64,000 nucleotides of DNA, from the NCBI RefSeq assembly GCF_900162725.1, contig NZ_LT799418.1, positions 905,487-969,486 on the forward strand, in the 5' to 3' direction. Position 1 is the first letter of the stretch, and each line of letters begins with the position of its first letter. The DNA is from Parabacteroides sp. Marseille-P3160 (GTDB taxonomy: Bacteria > Bacteroidota > Bacteroidia > Bacteroidales > Tannerellaceae). The notes beneath the pieces were generated by a model. It had not been told where the DNA came from, ran no database searches, and worked only from the letters and a program-made list of their open reading frames with translations. The position numbers were made by a program, and so were the translations under genes. Shown piece by piece: positions 18,272 through 28,134 of the stretch.

Positions 18272-19288
18272 ATGATTAAAATGAAACACGGCACCCTCTT
18301 TATATTCCTTTTCTGCTTGTTGTTGGGCGGTTGCGAAAAGGCCGATGATTTTACGGCTGATCCGCGGACGAACTTCAACGCGCTCTGGAAAATCATGGAT
18401 GAGCATTACTGTTTCTTTGATTATAAGGGTGTAGACTGGGATGAAGTCTATGATCGCTATGTAGGGCGGGTGGATACGGTGAAAGACCAGTTTGAATTAT
18501 TCCAGTTGTTAGGCGAAATGTTGGCGGAAGTAAAGGACGGGCATACCAACCTTATCTCCAGCTTCGATGTTGCGCGTTATTGGGATTGGTATGAAAAATA
18601 TGCGCGGAATTATGACAAGACGGTGCACGACTCCTATCTGGGGACAGGTACGGAGTATCGGAAGGCAGGCGGGCTGCTTTACAAACGGTTTGCCGGGTAT
18701 ACGATCGGATATATTTATTATGAGAGTTTCCAGTATGGGGTCTCGGAGAATAATCTCGATTATGTCCTACTGTATTTTAAGGATTGCAAGGGATTGATTA
18801 TAGATGTGCGGGAGAATGGAGGAGGCTCCTTGACTTATTCCGACCGTATCGCTTCCCGTTTCATTGAAAACAAAATGCTTACGGGTTATATCCAGCATAA
18901 GACCGGCACTGGGCATAATGATTTTTCGGAACCTTATCCATTGGAACTGTCCCCGTCGGACAGGGTTCGCTGGCTCCGTCCGGTTGTTGTCATTACGAAT
19001 CGCCATTGCTACAGCGCAACAAATGACTTCGTTTACAAAATGAGTTTGCTTTCGAATGTGACGTTGTTGGGTGACCGTACCGGCGGAGGAAGCGGCTTTC
19101 CGTTCAGTTCCGAGCTGCCCATCGGTTGGAGTGTGCGTTTCTCTGCCAGTCCGCTTCTGGACATTCATAAAAACCATATAGAATCGGGAATTGATCCGGA
19201 TGTATTTGTGAATATGACTTCGTCGGATATCGCGAAAGGAGTCGATCCGTTGATTGACCATTCTGTCTCCCTGCTGCTGGAGAAATAA
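18272..19288 (+). CDS. S41-family peptidase lipoprotein
   Basis: A 338-residue lipoprotein (lipobox Cys21, LLGGC) of the S41 C-terminal-processing peptidase family. The likely Ser nucleophile is Ser248 in CYSATNDF. The usual Lys base of tail-specific proteases is not visible after it; instead the protein has DGHTN with His91 and a TGGG segment, as in the Ser/His-type S41 proteins related to nisin-resistance protease. The first 80 residues are the helical N-terminal domain. ATG 18272 or 18281 are both possible. It lies 7 nt after the DUF3316 gene and is the last gene of the parC unit. The substrate is unknown. Confidence 0.85.
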   Translation: MIKMKHGTLFIFLFCLLLGGCEKADDFTADPRTNFNALWKIMDEHYCFFDYKGVDWDEVYDRYVGRVDTVKDQFELFQLLGEMLAEVKDGHTNLISSFDVARYWDWYEKYARNYDKTVHDSYLGTGTEYRKAGGLLYKRFAGYTIGYIYYESFQYGVSENNLDYVLLYFKDCKGLIIDVRENGGGSLTYSDRIASRFIENKMLTGYIQHKTGTGHNDFSEPYPLELSPSDRVRWLRPVVVITNRHCYSATNDFVYKMSLLSNVTLLGDRTGGGSGFPFSSELPIGWSVRFSASPLLDIHKNHIESGIDPDVFVNMTSSDIAKGVDPLIDHSVSLLLEK

Positions 19289-19330
19289 CAGGAAAAGGAA
19301 TAAATCATTTGTGTTTCTCCTAAAAACACG

Positions 19331-19338
19331 TATCTTTG
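19331..19338 (+). promoter_or_regulatory. Promoter -7 box for tRNA-Leu
   Basis: TATCTTTG is a full match to TAnnTTTG and ends 12 nt before the first base of the tRNA. Confidence 0.65.
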
Positions 19339-19350
19339 CCCCGCAATACT

Positions 19351-19432
19351 GCGGCTGTGGTGTAATTGGTAGCCACGCCAGACTTAGGATCTGGTGCTTC
19401 ACGGCGTGGGGGTTCGAGTCCCTTCAGCCGCA
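19351..19432 (+). tRNA. tRNA-Leu (anticodon UAG)
   Basis: An 82-nt class II tRNA. The 7-bp acceptor stem pairs GCGGCTG (19351-19357) with CAGCCGC (19425-19431), and A19432 is the discriminator. The anticodon stem CCAGA/TCTGG encloses the loop CTTAGGA, with TAG at 19385-19387. A long variable arm and the GGTTCGAGTCC T-arm follow. CCA is not encoded. It reads CUA codons. Confidence 0.96.
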
Positions 19433-19457
19433 CAGGTAAATCTTCAAAAACAAAATA

Positions 19458-19492
19458 AACTCTGATAATAACCTGATTATCGGAGTTTTTTT
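19458..19492 (+). terminator. Intrinsic terminator after tRNA-Leu
   Basis: A 12-bp stem (19458-19469 with 19476-19487) with one G-T pair and a 6-nt loop is followed directly by a run of T. Confidence 0.85.
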
Positions 19493-19705
19493 ATTCTCCT
19501 GAAATCTTGTCAAAAAACAGGAATATGCGATTTAAAGCAGGTTTGTCGTTACTTAAACGTTACCTGTTAAACCCTGTCGAACGACGATTCTCACAGAATA
19601 AATCATCGTTGGGTTGCTGAAAAAATTCAGTTTAATCCAATCTGTTTATATAATTCGGTGAGCCCTTGGGTCGGTTATTCTTCTTGAACTAGAAAGAAAA
19701 GGAGC

Positions 19706-22267
19706 TCATGAATGTTTTTTGTATTCTTCACCCATGATCTGTTTGTAATCGGCGATAAATTGGATGTACCTTCTTTTTGCTTCATTGTGGGCATCGGTTT
19801 TTTGTAATGCCTGAATGAGATATTCGAATGCCGTCTCGTTTACAGGATCGATATTCAGCATTGCATTCGCGAAAGCGATTGTTACGGAGAAATTTCCTTC
19901 TTGATGGCTCTCTTCCATTTCTATCAACAGGAACGGCACTAATGCCTCCTCTATGATTTCTTTAAACTTGTCTATTTCCGGATCATTGGTGTCTTTTAAG
20001 AATTTCCCTCTTGAGATGATATCCAACAGTTCGTCACGGAAGGTACTCTTCGGAACGGCCGATTCCTTGATCTCCTGGAAATGGCAATAATCACAATAGC
20101 AATTCTTGTCCAGAATGAGTTTAAAAATCCCTTTTTCGTAAATCAATTTGATGCCGTCTAACTCTTCAAGCACTTTTCTCAGATTGCTGATTGTAACGCC
20201 ACGTGAATTCTTTACTTTATTTTCCGGTTTGTTCGGCCACAACAGTTGGCTCAGTTCATAGGATGTAATACCCCCTTCCACACTATATTGCATGAGAATC
20301 AGGAAGGTCTGCTTTATCTTCGGGCTGAACAAGTAGGTGATGTCTTTCCCTTCCCTGTTTCTTACTGTAAACCTGCCAAATAAGAAAATGGCATTTGCTT
20401 TTATTTCCAAGGACGAATGTTCCGGATTATTGTCTGCAAATTGCTTTCCCTGTTGAATGTGCTCTTCCCTTTTGCGTTTGGCATAATACATTATTAAAAG
20501 TAAAAAACAGAGGGCGGCTCCTACTATTAATCCTCCGATCACACCGATTTGCCTTATGAGCGCCCCTATGTCTTGTGAAGTCTGGTATTTGTTCAACTCG
20601 GAAAAGGCGACGGGTGGGAAATTTAATGAATAGATCTTGACATTGGAGGCGATATCGTCATCAGCAAATTCCTGGACAATGGCGTAGAATTCCTCTAGCC
20701 TGGAATTAAAATAGAGACATGCATTTGTTTTGATCTTCTCGGAGTGGATAGGTATTGAGTCTCCCTTGATCCGAAAAGAACCGTCCTGGATGGAAAATTG
20801 GTAAAGTTTGAGAAAGGAATCGCTGAAATGCTCAGGATAACAGAGTGTATAGAAAGTGGATTCGTCAGCGATTATCAGATTTCTTGTCGGGACAATATTG
20901 TCCGATTTCCAAGGGATTTCCCACTTTTTTGTTACTTTCAATGTGTTTAAATCGATCTGATAAAAATCATAATAATACCTTCGTCCGACACTCTGTTCCC
21001 CCGATTCGTTTCCCATCCCTCCGAAAATGGATAAAGAATGATCCTTCGGCTGGTAAGCCATGGCAGAAAAATAGCGGGGAGTAATGACATCACCCGATAG
21101 GGGTAGTTCTTTCCACTTTCCGGTCACTAGGTTGAATTCATATAGTTTATTACTGTAATGTTGATTACCGAAACCGCCGAAAATATAGTATTTTTTTGCT
21201 GTCGTATCCATTGCAATTGCATGATGATGTAGTTGCATGCTGAATGAATCGCACCGAAAAGGTTCCCACGTATAATCTTCCAGATTTAGTAATGCCATAT
21301 TCTCTCCTCCCGACTGGTTTGGCATAACTTCATACGCATAGAGGAAATTACTTCGGGGACTGATAAAATTGGTCGCCAGGTTTAAGCTTAAAGGGCAGGG
21401 GGAGGGATATTTCTTTTTTTGCATCTCTTTGCTTACGATCCGGAAAATAAAGATAGAGTCTTTGTTGAAATAGTAGATTGACTGTCTTTCTTCATTATAA
21501 TTAGCTCCGGCGATCGTTTTGGAGGAAGAAGTTGCAATCAATTTCCAGTAATAGGAATCATCGATCAGCCATACGGGGTTTTGTACATTACCGACGACCT
21601 GTCCGTCGGTATCGTGAACTAGGTTTCCCTGGTTCTCATCAAAACGGAATGCATGGCTTGTCTTATGATCCTTTATGACCAGGTTTTTTATGATAATTGA
21701 AGGAACATCAATGAAATAATCGCTTCTTCCAAAGAAGAGGTGAGGATGGACTTTCGCAGGTAATGATATGCCTACTGTCTTATACTCAAATTGATTTATT
21801 TTCATTTGCAAGGAATTTTCCACAAGGTTAAAAAACAGGTTGACGTGTAATAAATGATTCTTTGCCTTGTTTCTTTTCAGGTTAGCCGTAAGGAGGCTCT
21901 GTTTGCCTTCAATATTAAATTTGAATTGGATGGAATCCCCCGCATTATTAAGAAACAGATTATAGATTTCCGGCGTTTCCGGCGTTTTCAGTCTAAATAT
22001 ATAACCTACATCCGAAGGGCCGGGCAGAGAGAGGTCGAAAGAAATATCCAGTATATCCTTAAAGATCGGCGACGAACCGGTAAAAACGCTATAGGAGGTG
22101 CGTTCATCGATTACTTTTTCATTCCCGTTAAACTTTATCCCCTGCGCTTCTACTCTCACCGGCATGAGAGAAATGAGAAAGCATAGGCAGAAAAAGAAAT
22201 ATATAAATGATTCAATTGGAAATTTCAATTTCAGGTGAATAAATATTTTATAGAAATAATTTTTCAT
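19706..22267 (-). CDS. Membrane-spanning regulator: Kelch-like sensor, one TM helix, SARP-like DNA-binding output
   Basis: An 853-residue protein with an unusual layout. The N-terminus is a signal or anchor segment (about 20-42). Residues about 45-230 look like a concanavalin/LamG-type beta sandwich. Residues about 340-470 hold Kelch-like repeats (YYIFGGFGNQ, LSIFGGMGNE). A single TM helix lies at about 575-595, followed by a basic KRKRE stop-transfer. Inside the cell, 631-725 is a winged-helix domain of the OmpR/SARP kind (ITSYELSQLLWP, NLRKVLEEL) and 726-853 is a helical TPR-like BTAD domain. There is no kinase or receiver. It is divergent from the PUL1 susC, so it probably senses a glycan outside and controls that operon. 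Cys723, Cys725 and Cys728 form a CxCxxC, possibly by chance. Confidence 0.8.
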   Translation of the reverse strand: MKNYFYKIFIHLKLKFPIESFIYFFFCLCFLISLMPVRVEAQGIKFNGNEKVIDERTSYSVFTGSSPIFKDILDISFDLSLPGPSDVGYIFRLKTPETPEIYNLFLNNAGDSIQFKFNIEGKQSLLTANLKRNKAKNHLLHVNLFFNLVENSLQMKINQFEYKTVGISLPAKVHPHLFFGRSDYFIDVPSIIIKNLVIKDHKTSHAFRFDENQGNLVHDTDGQVVGNVQNPVWLIDDSYYWKLIATSSSKTIAGANYNEERQSIYYFNKDSIFIFRIVSKEMQKKKYPSPCPLSLNLATNFISPRSNFLYAYEVMPNQSGGENMALLNLEDYTWEPFRCDSFSMQLHHHAIAMDTTAKKYYIFGGFGNQHYSNKLYEFNLVTGKWKELPLSGDVITPRYFSAMAYQPKDHSLSIFGGMGNESGEQSVGRRYYYDFYQIDLNTLKVTKKWEIPWKSDNIVPTRNLIIADESTFYTLCYPEHFSDSFLKLYQFSIQDGSFRIKGDSIPIHSEKIKTNACLYFNSRLEEFYAIVQEFADDDIASNVKIYSLNFPPVAFSELNKYQTSQDIGALIRQIGVIGGLIVGAALCFLLLIMYYAKRKREEHIQQGKQFADNNPEHSSLEIKANAIFLFGRFTVRNREGKDITYLFSPKIKQTFLILMQYSVEGGITSYELSQLLWPNKPENKVKNSRGVTISNLRKVLEELDGIKLIYEKGIFKLILDKNCYCDYCHFQEIKESAVPKSTFRDELLDIISRGKFLKDTNDPEIDKFKEIIEEALVPFLLIEMEESHQEGNFSVTIAFANAMLNIDPVNETAFEYLIQALQKTDAHNEAKRRYIQFIADYKQIMGEEYKKHS

Positions 22268-23028
22268 CTATTATAAATTTAGAATTAATCATCAAAAAGT
22301 ATGCAATAGATTGCCCGAGGTGAAAGACCCAAATGTAAGAGAGCTCTATCAAATATAGTTACTTCCGACGAATAATAGCAAAAGTATCCAAACAACGTTT
22401 AATATGCAAGTGGAAAAAGACCGGATTACGCCGTTGTGGAATAAATGATTGCATTATATGTATGAAATGAATATCAGCATGTTTCACTTTTGTCGATCAA
22501 CAGTCGGAAAACAATGAATCCATGTGTTGAATTCCAGATAGATATAAACACAATATATTGTTTGACTAAAATTACCTCCCAGAATTGCCATTGTAGAAGT
22601 AGGTAAAACGCGCCACTTGGGAAATGTTTTACCCATGGTTTGGCAAGAGGGAGAATATGCTGGGCGAAAATCGCTGTATTATTTTTTATCTGTCGAATTT
22701 ATGTGAAATTATGATTTAGATTATCAAAATAAAAATGAAAATAATCTTGATATAATCGTTATTTAATCGGAGAGATAACCACCTTGTGCGTACTTTCGAA
22801 AAAAAGAATTTTGGATGCGTTTGGGCCATACTCTTTTTAGGAGTACATATTCTTAATTACGATCTAATGTATTTTTTACCTGTCTCTAATAGTATTAATT
22901 TAAAAAACTGCTTATGAAATAATCTCAGTAAACCTTTTATGATTTCATTGTTATGAATATAATATGGCGCAATGAATGATCTTAAATCTTAAATTATTTA
23001 TTTTTTAATAATAAACACAAATCAACGT
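22268..23028. other. 761-bp divergent regulatory region of PUL1
   Basis: AT-rich intergenic DNA between the membrane regulator and susC. On the plus strand a near-match box TACTTTCG (22791-22798) would give a leader of about 225 nt. On the minus strand TACTTTTTG lies close to the regulator start. A perfect 10-bp palindrome CAATATATTG is at 22551-22560. A small hairpin with TACTC/GAGTA arms lies in the putative leader at about 22830-22847. No gene is visible. Confidence 0.5.
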
Positions 23029-26000
23029 ATGAATAAACGAAAGACATGTTTCCTGGAGATTCTGGGGACGATTGTATTTCTATGGTGTTCTGCAAGTCTC
23101 TTTGCTCAAAATCCCAATCGTCCCTTTAGAATTGCTGGAATTGTTAAAGATCAGGCAAATGAACCTCTCATTGGAGCAAATATCACTGAAAAGGGTACAG
23201 CCAATGCGACTTTGACAGATTTAGAAGGAAAGTTCACTTTAAGTATATCGAGTGGGCAAACAACCCTTGTGGTTTCTTATGTCGGTTATCAACCGAAAGA
23301 AATTCCGGTAAGAAATCAATCCGAATTGGCAATAACCTTGGTAGAAGATAATCAGGTTTTGGATGAGATCGTAGTGATAGGATATGGCGTACAAAAGAAA
23401 GAAACACTGACAGGGGCAGTGGTAGCCATTAATAATTCTGACATCGTTACAACTAAAAATGAAAACGTGCAGAACATGTTGACTGGAAAGCTTCCCGGAG
23501 TCAGGGTGATGCAGAAGAGTAGCGAACCGGGATCTTTTAATAATACCTTTGATATACGGGGTATGGGTAATCCGCTAGTAATCGTGGATGGCGTTCCCCG
23601 GGATAATTTTAATCGGTTGGATGCAAATGATATCGAGTCCATTTCTGTACTGAAAGATGCATCTGCCGCTATCTACGGGGTTCGTGCTGCAAACGGTGTG
23701 GTTTTAATTACGACTAAAAAGGGGCAATCAGGGAAAGTTGATCTGGAATATGCCGGGAATTTCGGTTGGCAAAATCCGACAGGTTCTCCGAAAAGTGTGA
23801 GTGCCGCAGACTGGATGACGTTGCGGAACGAGAAGTTGATGCATAACGCCAACGGTGGTACTACCGCATACTCTCAGGAAGAAATCGATGCTTATAGAAA
23901 TGGAACGAAAACGAGTACGGACTGGTGGGAGGAATGTATGCGAACCTTGGCTCCCCAGACGCAGCACTCTCTGAGTGCGACGGGAGGAAATGATAAGGTA
24001 AATTTCTATATCAGCGGAGGTTATATGTATCAAGAATCTTTCTTGAAGAGCGAAAGTTTGGATTATGATCGCTTTAATATTCGTTCCAATATTTCCGCCC
24101 AAATCACCAACCGGCTGAAAGTGGATCTGAATATTAGCGGCATACAGGATACGAAGAACCAACCTTACCAGAATGCCGATTGGATCATCCGTGCTTTCCA
24201 GCGGGCTCCGGCCATACAACCTGTTTATGCAAATAATAATCCCGATTATTTGATGTATGGCCTGATTGAAGGAGATAATCCGGTGGCTATGATGGATGCG
24301 GATGTGGTCGGTTATAAAAAATACGAGAATAAATGGTTTCAATCTTCCGCTACGGCTACCTATGATGTTCCTTATATTGAGGGTTTAGTGGCAAAAGCAA
24401 CTTATAGTTATGACTATCAGATTGCAGATAACCGCATTTACCAACGGGAGCATAATTTATACGAATATAATGACGCATCGGGTATATACAATCCGAAAGG
24501 ACGCCAGAGCCCGAGTACTTTCCGGCGCGAGTTTTATTCGAAACAAGCAACCTTGTATCAGTTCTCATTGAATTATAATCGGTTATTCAATAATGCGCAT
24601 AATGTAACGGCTTTATTTCTTTTGGAAGGCTCAGAGAAGAAAGGAGATAATTTCTTTGCCCAAAGAGAGTTGGCTTTGGATTTGGACCAATTATTTGCCG
24701 GAAATTCAGAAAATCAGCAAGGAAGCATGAGTACAACTTATGACCCGGAAGGAAATAAAGATTTATATGAGACGGCAAATCTTGGTATTGTGGGACGTTT
24801 AGCATATGACTATCTATCAAAATACCTGGTGGAGTTCAGCTTCCGTGAAGATGGATCCTCCCTGTTCGGAAGCGGTCATCGTTGGGGATTCTTTCCTTCC
24901 GCCTCTTTGGGATGGAGAATTTCGGAAGAAGGTTTCTGGAAAAGCCTGCCACTTTCATTCGTAAATAACCTGAAACTTCGCGGTTCTTATGGGAAAATGG
25001 GAGACGATACCGCTTCTCGCTATCAATTCGTCAATGGATATACCTATCCGGCCGGAGGGGATTCCAATCGTTTGCCGGGTGGCTACTTCTTCGATGGAAC
25101 TTTTGTGAATTCGGCTGCAAGTAAAGGATTGGTCAATCCGGGTATCACTTGGTATATAGCTAAGACATTGGATCTTGGGGTTGATGTAGAACTTTGGAAT
25201 GGTTTGTTAGGCGGTTCTTTCGATTATTTCTCCCGCGAGCGGACGGGATTGTTGACCACCCGGACCCTTAGTTTGCCCAGCGTTGTCGGAGCGGATTTAC
25301 CTCAGGAAAACCTGAATGGCGATCTTACCCGGGGAATAGAGTTGGAATTGACACATAATAATAGTATAGAAGATTTCAAATATAATCTGAAGGGTATCTT
25401 CTCTTATACTCGTATCAAACAAACCTACCAGGAACGGGCTAAAGCGGGAAATTCTTATGAGAATTGGAAGAATAATAACAATCAACGCTATTTGAACCAG
25501 CACTGGGGATACGATAGCGACGGCCGCTTTGTTTCTTACGAACAGATAGCCAATAGCTCAGTGTATTACAACCGTGGAACATTGCCGGGGGATTATATTT
25601 ACCTGGATTGGAACGGAGATGGGAGAATTAATGATCTTGACTCACATCCGATCGCTTATGAAAACAGTAAATCTCCTTTTATCAATTTTAGTTTCTCATT
25701 GGGTGCTGATTGGAAAGGATTTGATTTGAATGTGCTTCTCCAGGGTTCGGCTATGTCGAATGTAAAATATGTGGAACAGCTCCGGGAGCCGATGTGGGGG
25801 AATGATAATTCGAATGCGTTGGCTTACTTCCTTGACAGATGGCATCCGGCCGATCCGTTAGCCGATCCGTATGATCACACGACGACCTGGTTGCCAGGTA
25901 AGTATGCTTACACAGGCTCTCTGCCTGATGAGAATTCGGCATTTAATGTACATGATGCCAGCTATCTTCGCCTGAAAAGTCTGGAATTGGGGTATACATT

Positions 26001-26175
26001 ACCTTCCAAAGTCATAGCGAAGACAGGAATAAAGAACGCACGGGTGTATGTGAACGGATATAACCTGCTGACGATAAAGAGTATCGAACTGGATCCGGAA
26101 CATACGAGCGACAGTTATGGAAACCTGTATCCTTTGAATCGTACTTTCAGTGTTGGTTTAAATGTTAAATTTTAA
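23029..26175 (+). CDS. SusC/RagA-type TonB-dependent outer-membrane transporter (PUL1)
   Basis: A 1048-residue glycan importer. Signal peptide 1-26 (SLFAQ); carboxypeptidase-regulatory-like domain about 33-112; TonB box region and plug about 113-230, with VIGYGVQKKE, GVRVMQ, VIVDGVPR and AAIYGVRAANGV; then the 22-strand barrel ending in the aromatic Phe of GLNVKF. It lacks an STN domain, so anti-sigma-factor signalling is not expected. It heads an operon with susD (14-nt gap), a DUF3823 gene and a glycosidase-like gene, and faces the membrane regulator. The substrate is unknown. Confidence 0.95.
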   Translation: MNKRKTCFLEILGTIVFLWCSASLFAQNPNRPFRIAGIVKDQANEPLIGANITEKGTANATLTDLEGKFTLSISSGQTTLVVSYVGYQPKEIPVRNQSELAITLVEDNQVLDEIVVIGYGVQKKETLTGAVVAINNSDIVTTKNENVQNMLTGKLPGVRVMQKSSEPGSFNNTFDIRGMGNPLVIVDGVPRDNFNRLDANDIESISVLKDASAAIYGVRAANGVVLITTKKGQSGKVDLEYAGNFGWQNPTGSPKSVSAADWMTLRNEKLMHNANGGTTAYSQEEIDAYRNGTKTSTDWWEECMRTLAPQTQHSLSATGGNDKVNFYISGGYMYQESFLKSESLDYDRFNIRSNISAQITNRLKVDLNISGIQDTKNQPYQNADWIIRAFQRAPAIQPVYANNNPDYLMYGLIEGDNPVAMMDADVVGYKKYENKWFQSSATATYDVPYIEGLVAKATYSYDYQIADNRIYQREHNLYEYNDASGIYNPKGRQSPSTFRREFYSKQATLYQFSLNYNRLFNNAHNVTALFLLEGSEKKGDNFFAQRELALDLDQLFAGNSENQQGSMSTTYDPEGNKDLYETANLGIVGRLAYDYLSKYLVEFSFREDGSSLFGSGHRWGFFPSASLGWRISEEGFWKSLPLSFVNNLKLRGSYGKMGDDTASRYQFVNGYTYPAGGDSNRLPGGYFFDGTFVNSAASKGLVNPGITWYIAKTLDLGVDVELWNGLLGGSFDYFSRERTGLLTTRTLSLPSVVGADLPQENLNGDLTRGIELELTHNNSIEDFKYNLKGIFSYTRIKQTYQERAKAGNSYENWKNNNNQRYLNQHWGYDSDGRFVSYEQIANSSVYYNRGTLPGDYIYLDWNGDGRINDLDSHPIAYENSKSPFINFSFSLGADWKGFDLNVLLQGSAMSNVKYVEQLREPMWGNDNSNALAYFLDRWHPADPLADPYDHTTTWLPGKYAYTGSLPDENSAFNVHDASYLRLKSLELGYTLPSKVIAKTGIKNARVYVNGYNLLTIKSIELDPEHTSDSYGNLYPLNRTFSVGLNVKF

Positions 26176-26189
26176 GTACTTTTAAAATT

Positions 26190-28118
26190 ATGAGACTATT
26201 AAAATATATGGTTATCTTGTTGGTACTGCTTTGCGGAGCACCTGCATGTACGGACTTGGATATACCACCCATGAATATCGTTCAGGACAAAGATATTTTT
26301 GGCAGCGAAAACGGAATAAAGAGTTATCTGGCCCGTATGTACGGACAATTGCCTATCGAGGATTTCAGATATACCCCTAAACGAGGTTTGAACCATTTCT
26401 GGATTATTAGCCCGACACCTGCGGTCACAGGAGAAGCATTGAGCCGCGACCAGGGCGGGGCGATGACGGAAGATGAGAATAAATACTGGGGAGACGCCTA
26501 CAAGCTGATACGCGATATTAATTATTTCATCAAGACACTTCCTGAATATGCTACGTCTTCTAATTTTTCCGAAACGCAAGTGAATACCTGGACGGGTGAG
26601 GCTTATTTTGTTCGGGCCGTCACTTATTTTGCACTGGCGAAACGTTATGGAGGAGTTCCTTTGGTTGATGAAGTACTGAGTTATCCGGAGCAAAGCATTG
26701 AGGAACTTCAAATACCCCGTTCTTCGGAGGATGCCACTTATGTTAAGATCGGAGAAGATTTGGATAAGGCCTACTCCCTTTTACCGGAAAGCAATCAAGC
26801 GGGAAGGGCAAATAAATATGCTTCTGCCGGATTTAAGTCAAGGATTATGCTTTATGCCGGTACTATCGCCAAGTATAATAAAATAACCTTCTTTGATACG
26901 GATCACAATCAATTATGCGGGATACCTGAAGAACGGTCTGGTTTTTATTTACAAGCCGGATATGATGCGGCTAAGCTTTTGGAGGGGAAATACTCACTTT
27001 ACAAGAGTGGTTGGAAAGAAGGCGATAAAGAAGCCCAGTACCAAAATTATGTGGATTTGTTTTTTGCAGAGAACAGTCCGGAGAATATTTTTGTAAGGCA
27101 ATATGGCTATCCCGAATCAGTGCATGGGTATGATTGTTATAATATTCCTTACCAATTTATGGTAGGCGGTTATTCTTCGGAAGTCAATCCGACCCTTGAA
27201 TATGTCGAGATGTTTGACGGACTTCCCATGAAAGACGGAAAGATCGATGTTTATGACGCCGATGGGAAATATAATCTATATTCCAATCAAATGGATTTCT
27301 TTGCAAATGCCGAACCTCGTTTAAGGGCGACGGTGATTTTCCCGGGAGACTTATTTAAGAATGAAGTTGTAGAAATCTGGAGAGGAATCTATACCGGTGA
27401 GGTTGCCGGAGGTATTTCCCGGTTGATTCCAGTAGGTTCGAAAGATCGTTATGAGAACACATCCAGTAAAAGTCTATTGATTACATCTGCAACTCCTGAA
27501 ACACAAGTTGTCAGGACCTTGCCTGACGGAACAAAAATGAATGCGGCTGGTCGCAGTGGTTGTTTTTATAGCCATACGGCCCAGGCCTTGTCCGGCTTTT
27601 CTATTCGGAAATGGATGAATCCTTCCATGCCTGCCGCGCAAGTGGTTGAGAACAGATCGGATCAAACCTGGATTGAATTGCGTTATGCAGAAGTATTGTT
27701 GAATCGTGCGGAAGCTGCTTATGAGTTGTTTTTAGCAGGGAAAGGTGCCAATTATAAAGAGGATGCTTATCAATGTATTAATCAGGTAAGAGAAAGAGCT
27801 GGCGCTATTCTGTTGACGAGTAGTGCAGATCTAAGCTCTATTGATATTATTCGCAAAGAAAGACGGAAGGAACTTGGCTTTGAGAATAAAACCTGGTGGG
27901 ACTTAAAGCGCTGGCGTCTATTGGATAAGGAACAAAATGCAACGACTTATCGTATTTTGATGCCTTTCTATGTAGAAAAGGCTTCTAAATGGTTTTTTGA
28001 TGACCGTTTTGATGAATTGAATAGGGTTTATACCTGGGATTCCAGATGGTATTACCAGGAAATACCGAGTGGTGAGATTACAAAGAGCCCGAATATTTTA
28101 CAAAATCCTGGATATTAA
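26190..28118 (+). CDS. SusD/RagB-type surface glycan-binding lipoprotein (PUL1)
   Basis: A 642-residue lipoprotein (lipobox Cys20, GAPAC) that forms the lid of the SusC channel and binds glycan at the cell surface. SusD-family marks include the TPR-like helices with WTGEAYFVRAVTYFALAKRYGGVPLV, and the late ELRYAEVLLNRAEAAYE and RKERRKELGFENKTWWDLKRW segments. It is normal for the larger RagB-type members. It follows susC by 14 nt. Confidence 0.95.
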   Translation: MRLLKYMVILLVLLCGAPACTDLDIPPMNIVQDKDIFGSENGIKSYLARMYGQLPIEDFRYTPKRGLNHFWIISPTPAVTGEALSRDQGGAMTEDENKYWGDAYKLIRDINYFIKTLPEYATSSNFSETQVNTWTGEAYFVRAVTYFALAKRYGGVPLVDEVLSYPEQSIEELQIPRSSEDATYVKIGEDLDKAYSLLPESNQAGRANKYASAGFKSRIMLYAGTIAKYNKITFFDTDHNQLCGIPEERSGFYLQAGYDAAKLLEGKYSLYKSGWKEGDKEAQYQNYVDLFFAENSPENIFVRQYGYPESVHGYDCYNIPYQFMVGGYSSEVNPTLEYVEMFDGLPMKDGKIDVYDADGKYNLYSNQMDFFANAEPRLRATVIFPGDLFKNEVVEIWRGIYTGEVAGGISRLIPVGSKDRYENTSSKSLLITSATPETQVVRTLPDGTKMNAAGRSGCFYSHTAQALSGFSIRKWMNPSMPAAQVVENRSDQTWIELRYAEVLLNRAEAAYELFLAGKGANYKEDAYQCINQVRERAGAILLTSSADLSSIDIIRKERRKELGFENKTWWDLKRWRLLDKEQNATTYRILMPFYVEKASKWFFDDRFDELNRVYTWDSRWYYQEIPSGEITKSPNILQNPGY

Positions 28119-28134
28119 TAAAAGAACAAAGAAT

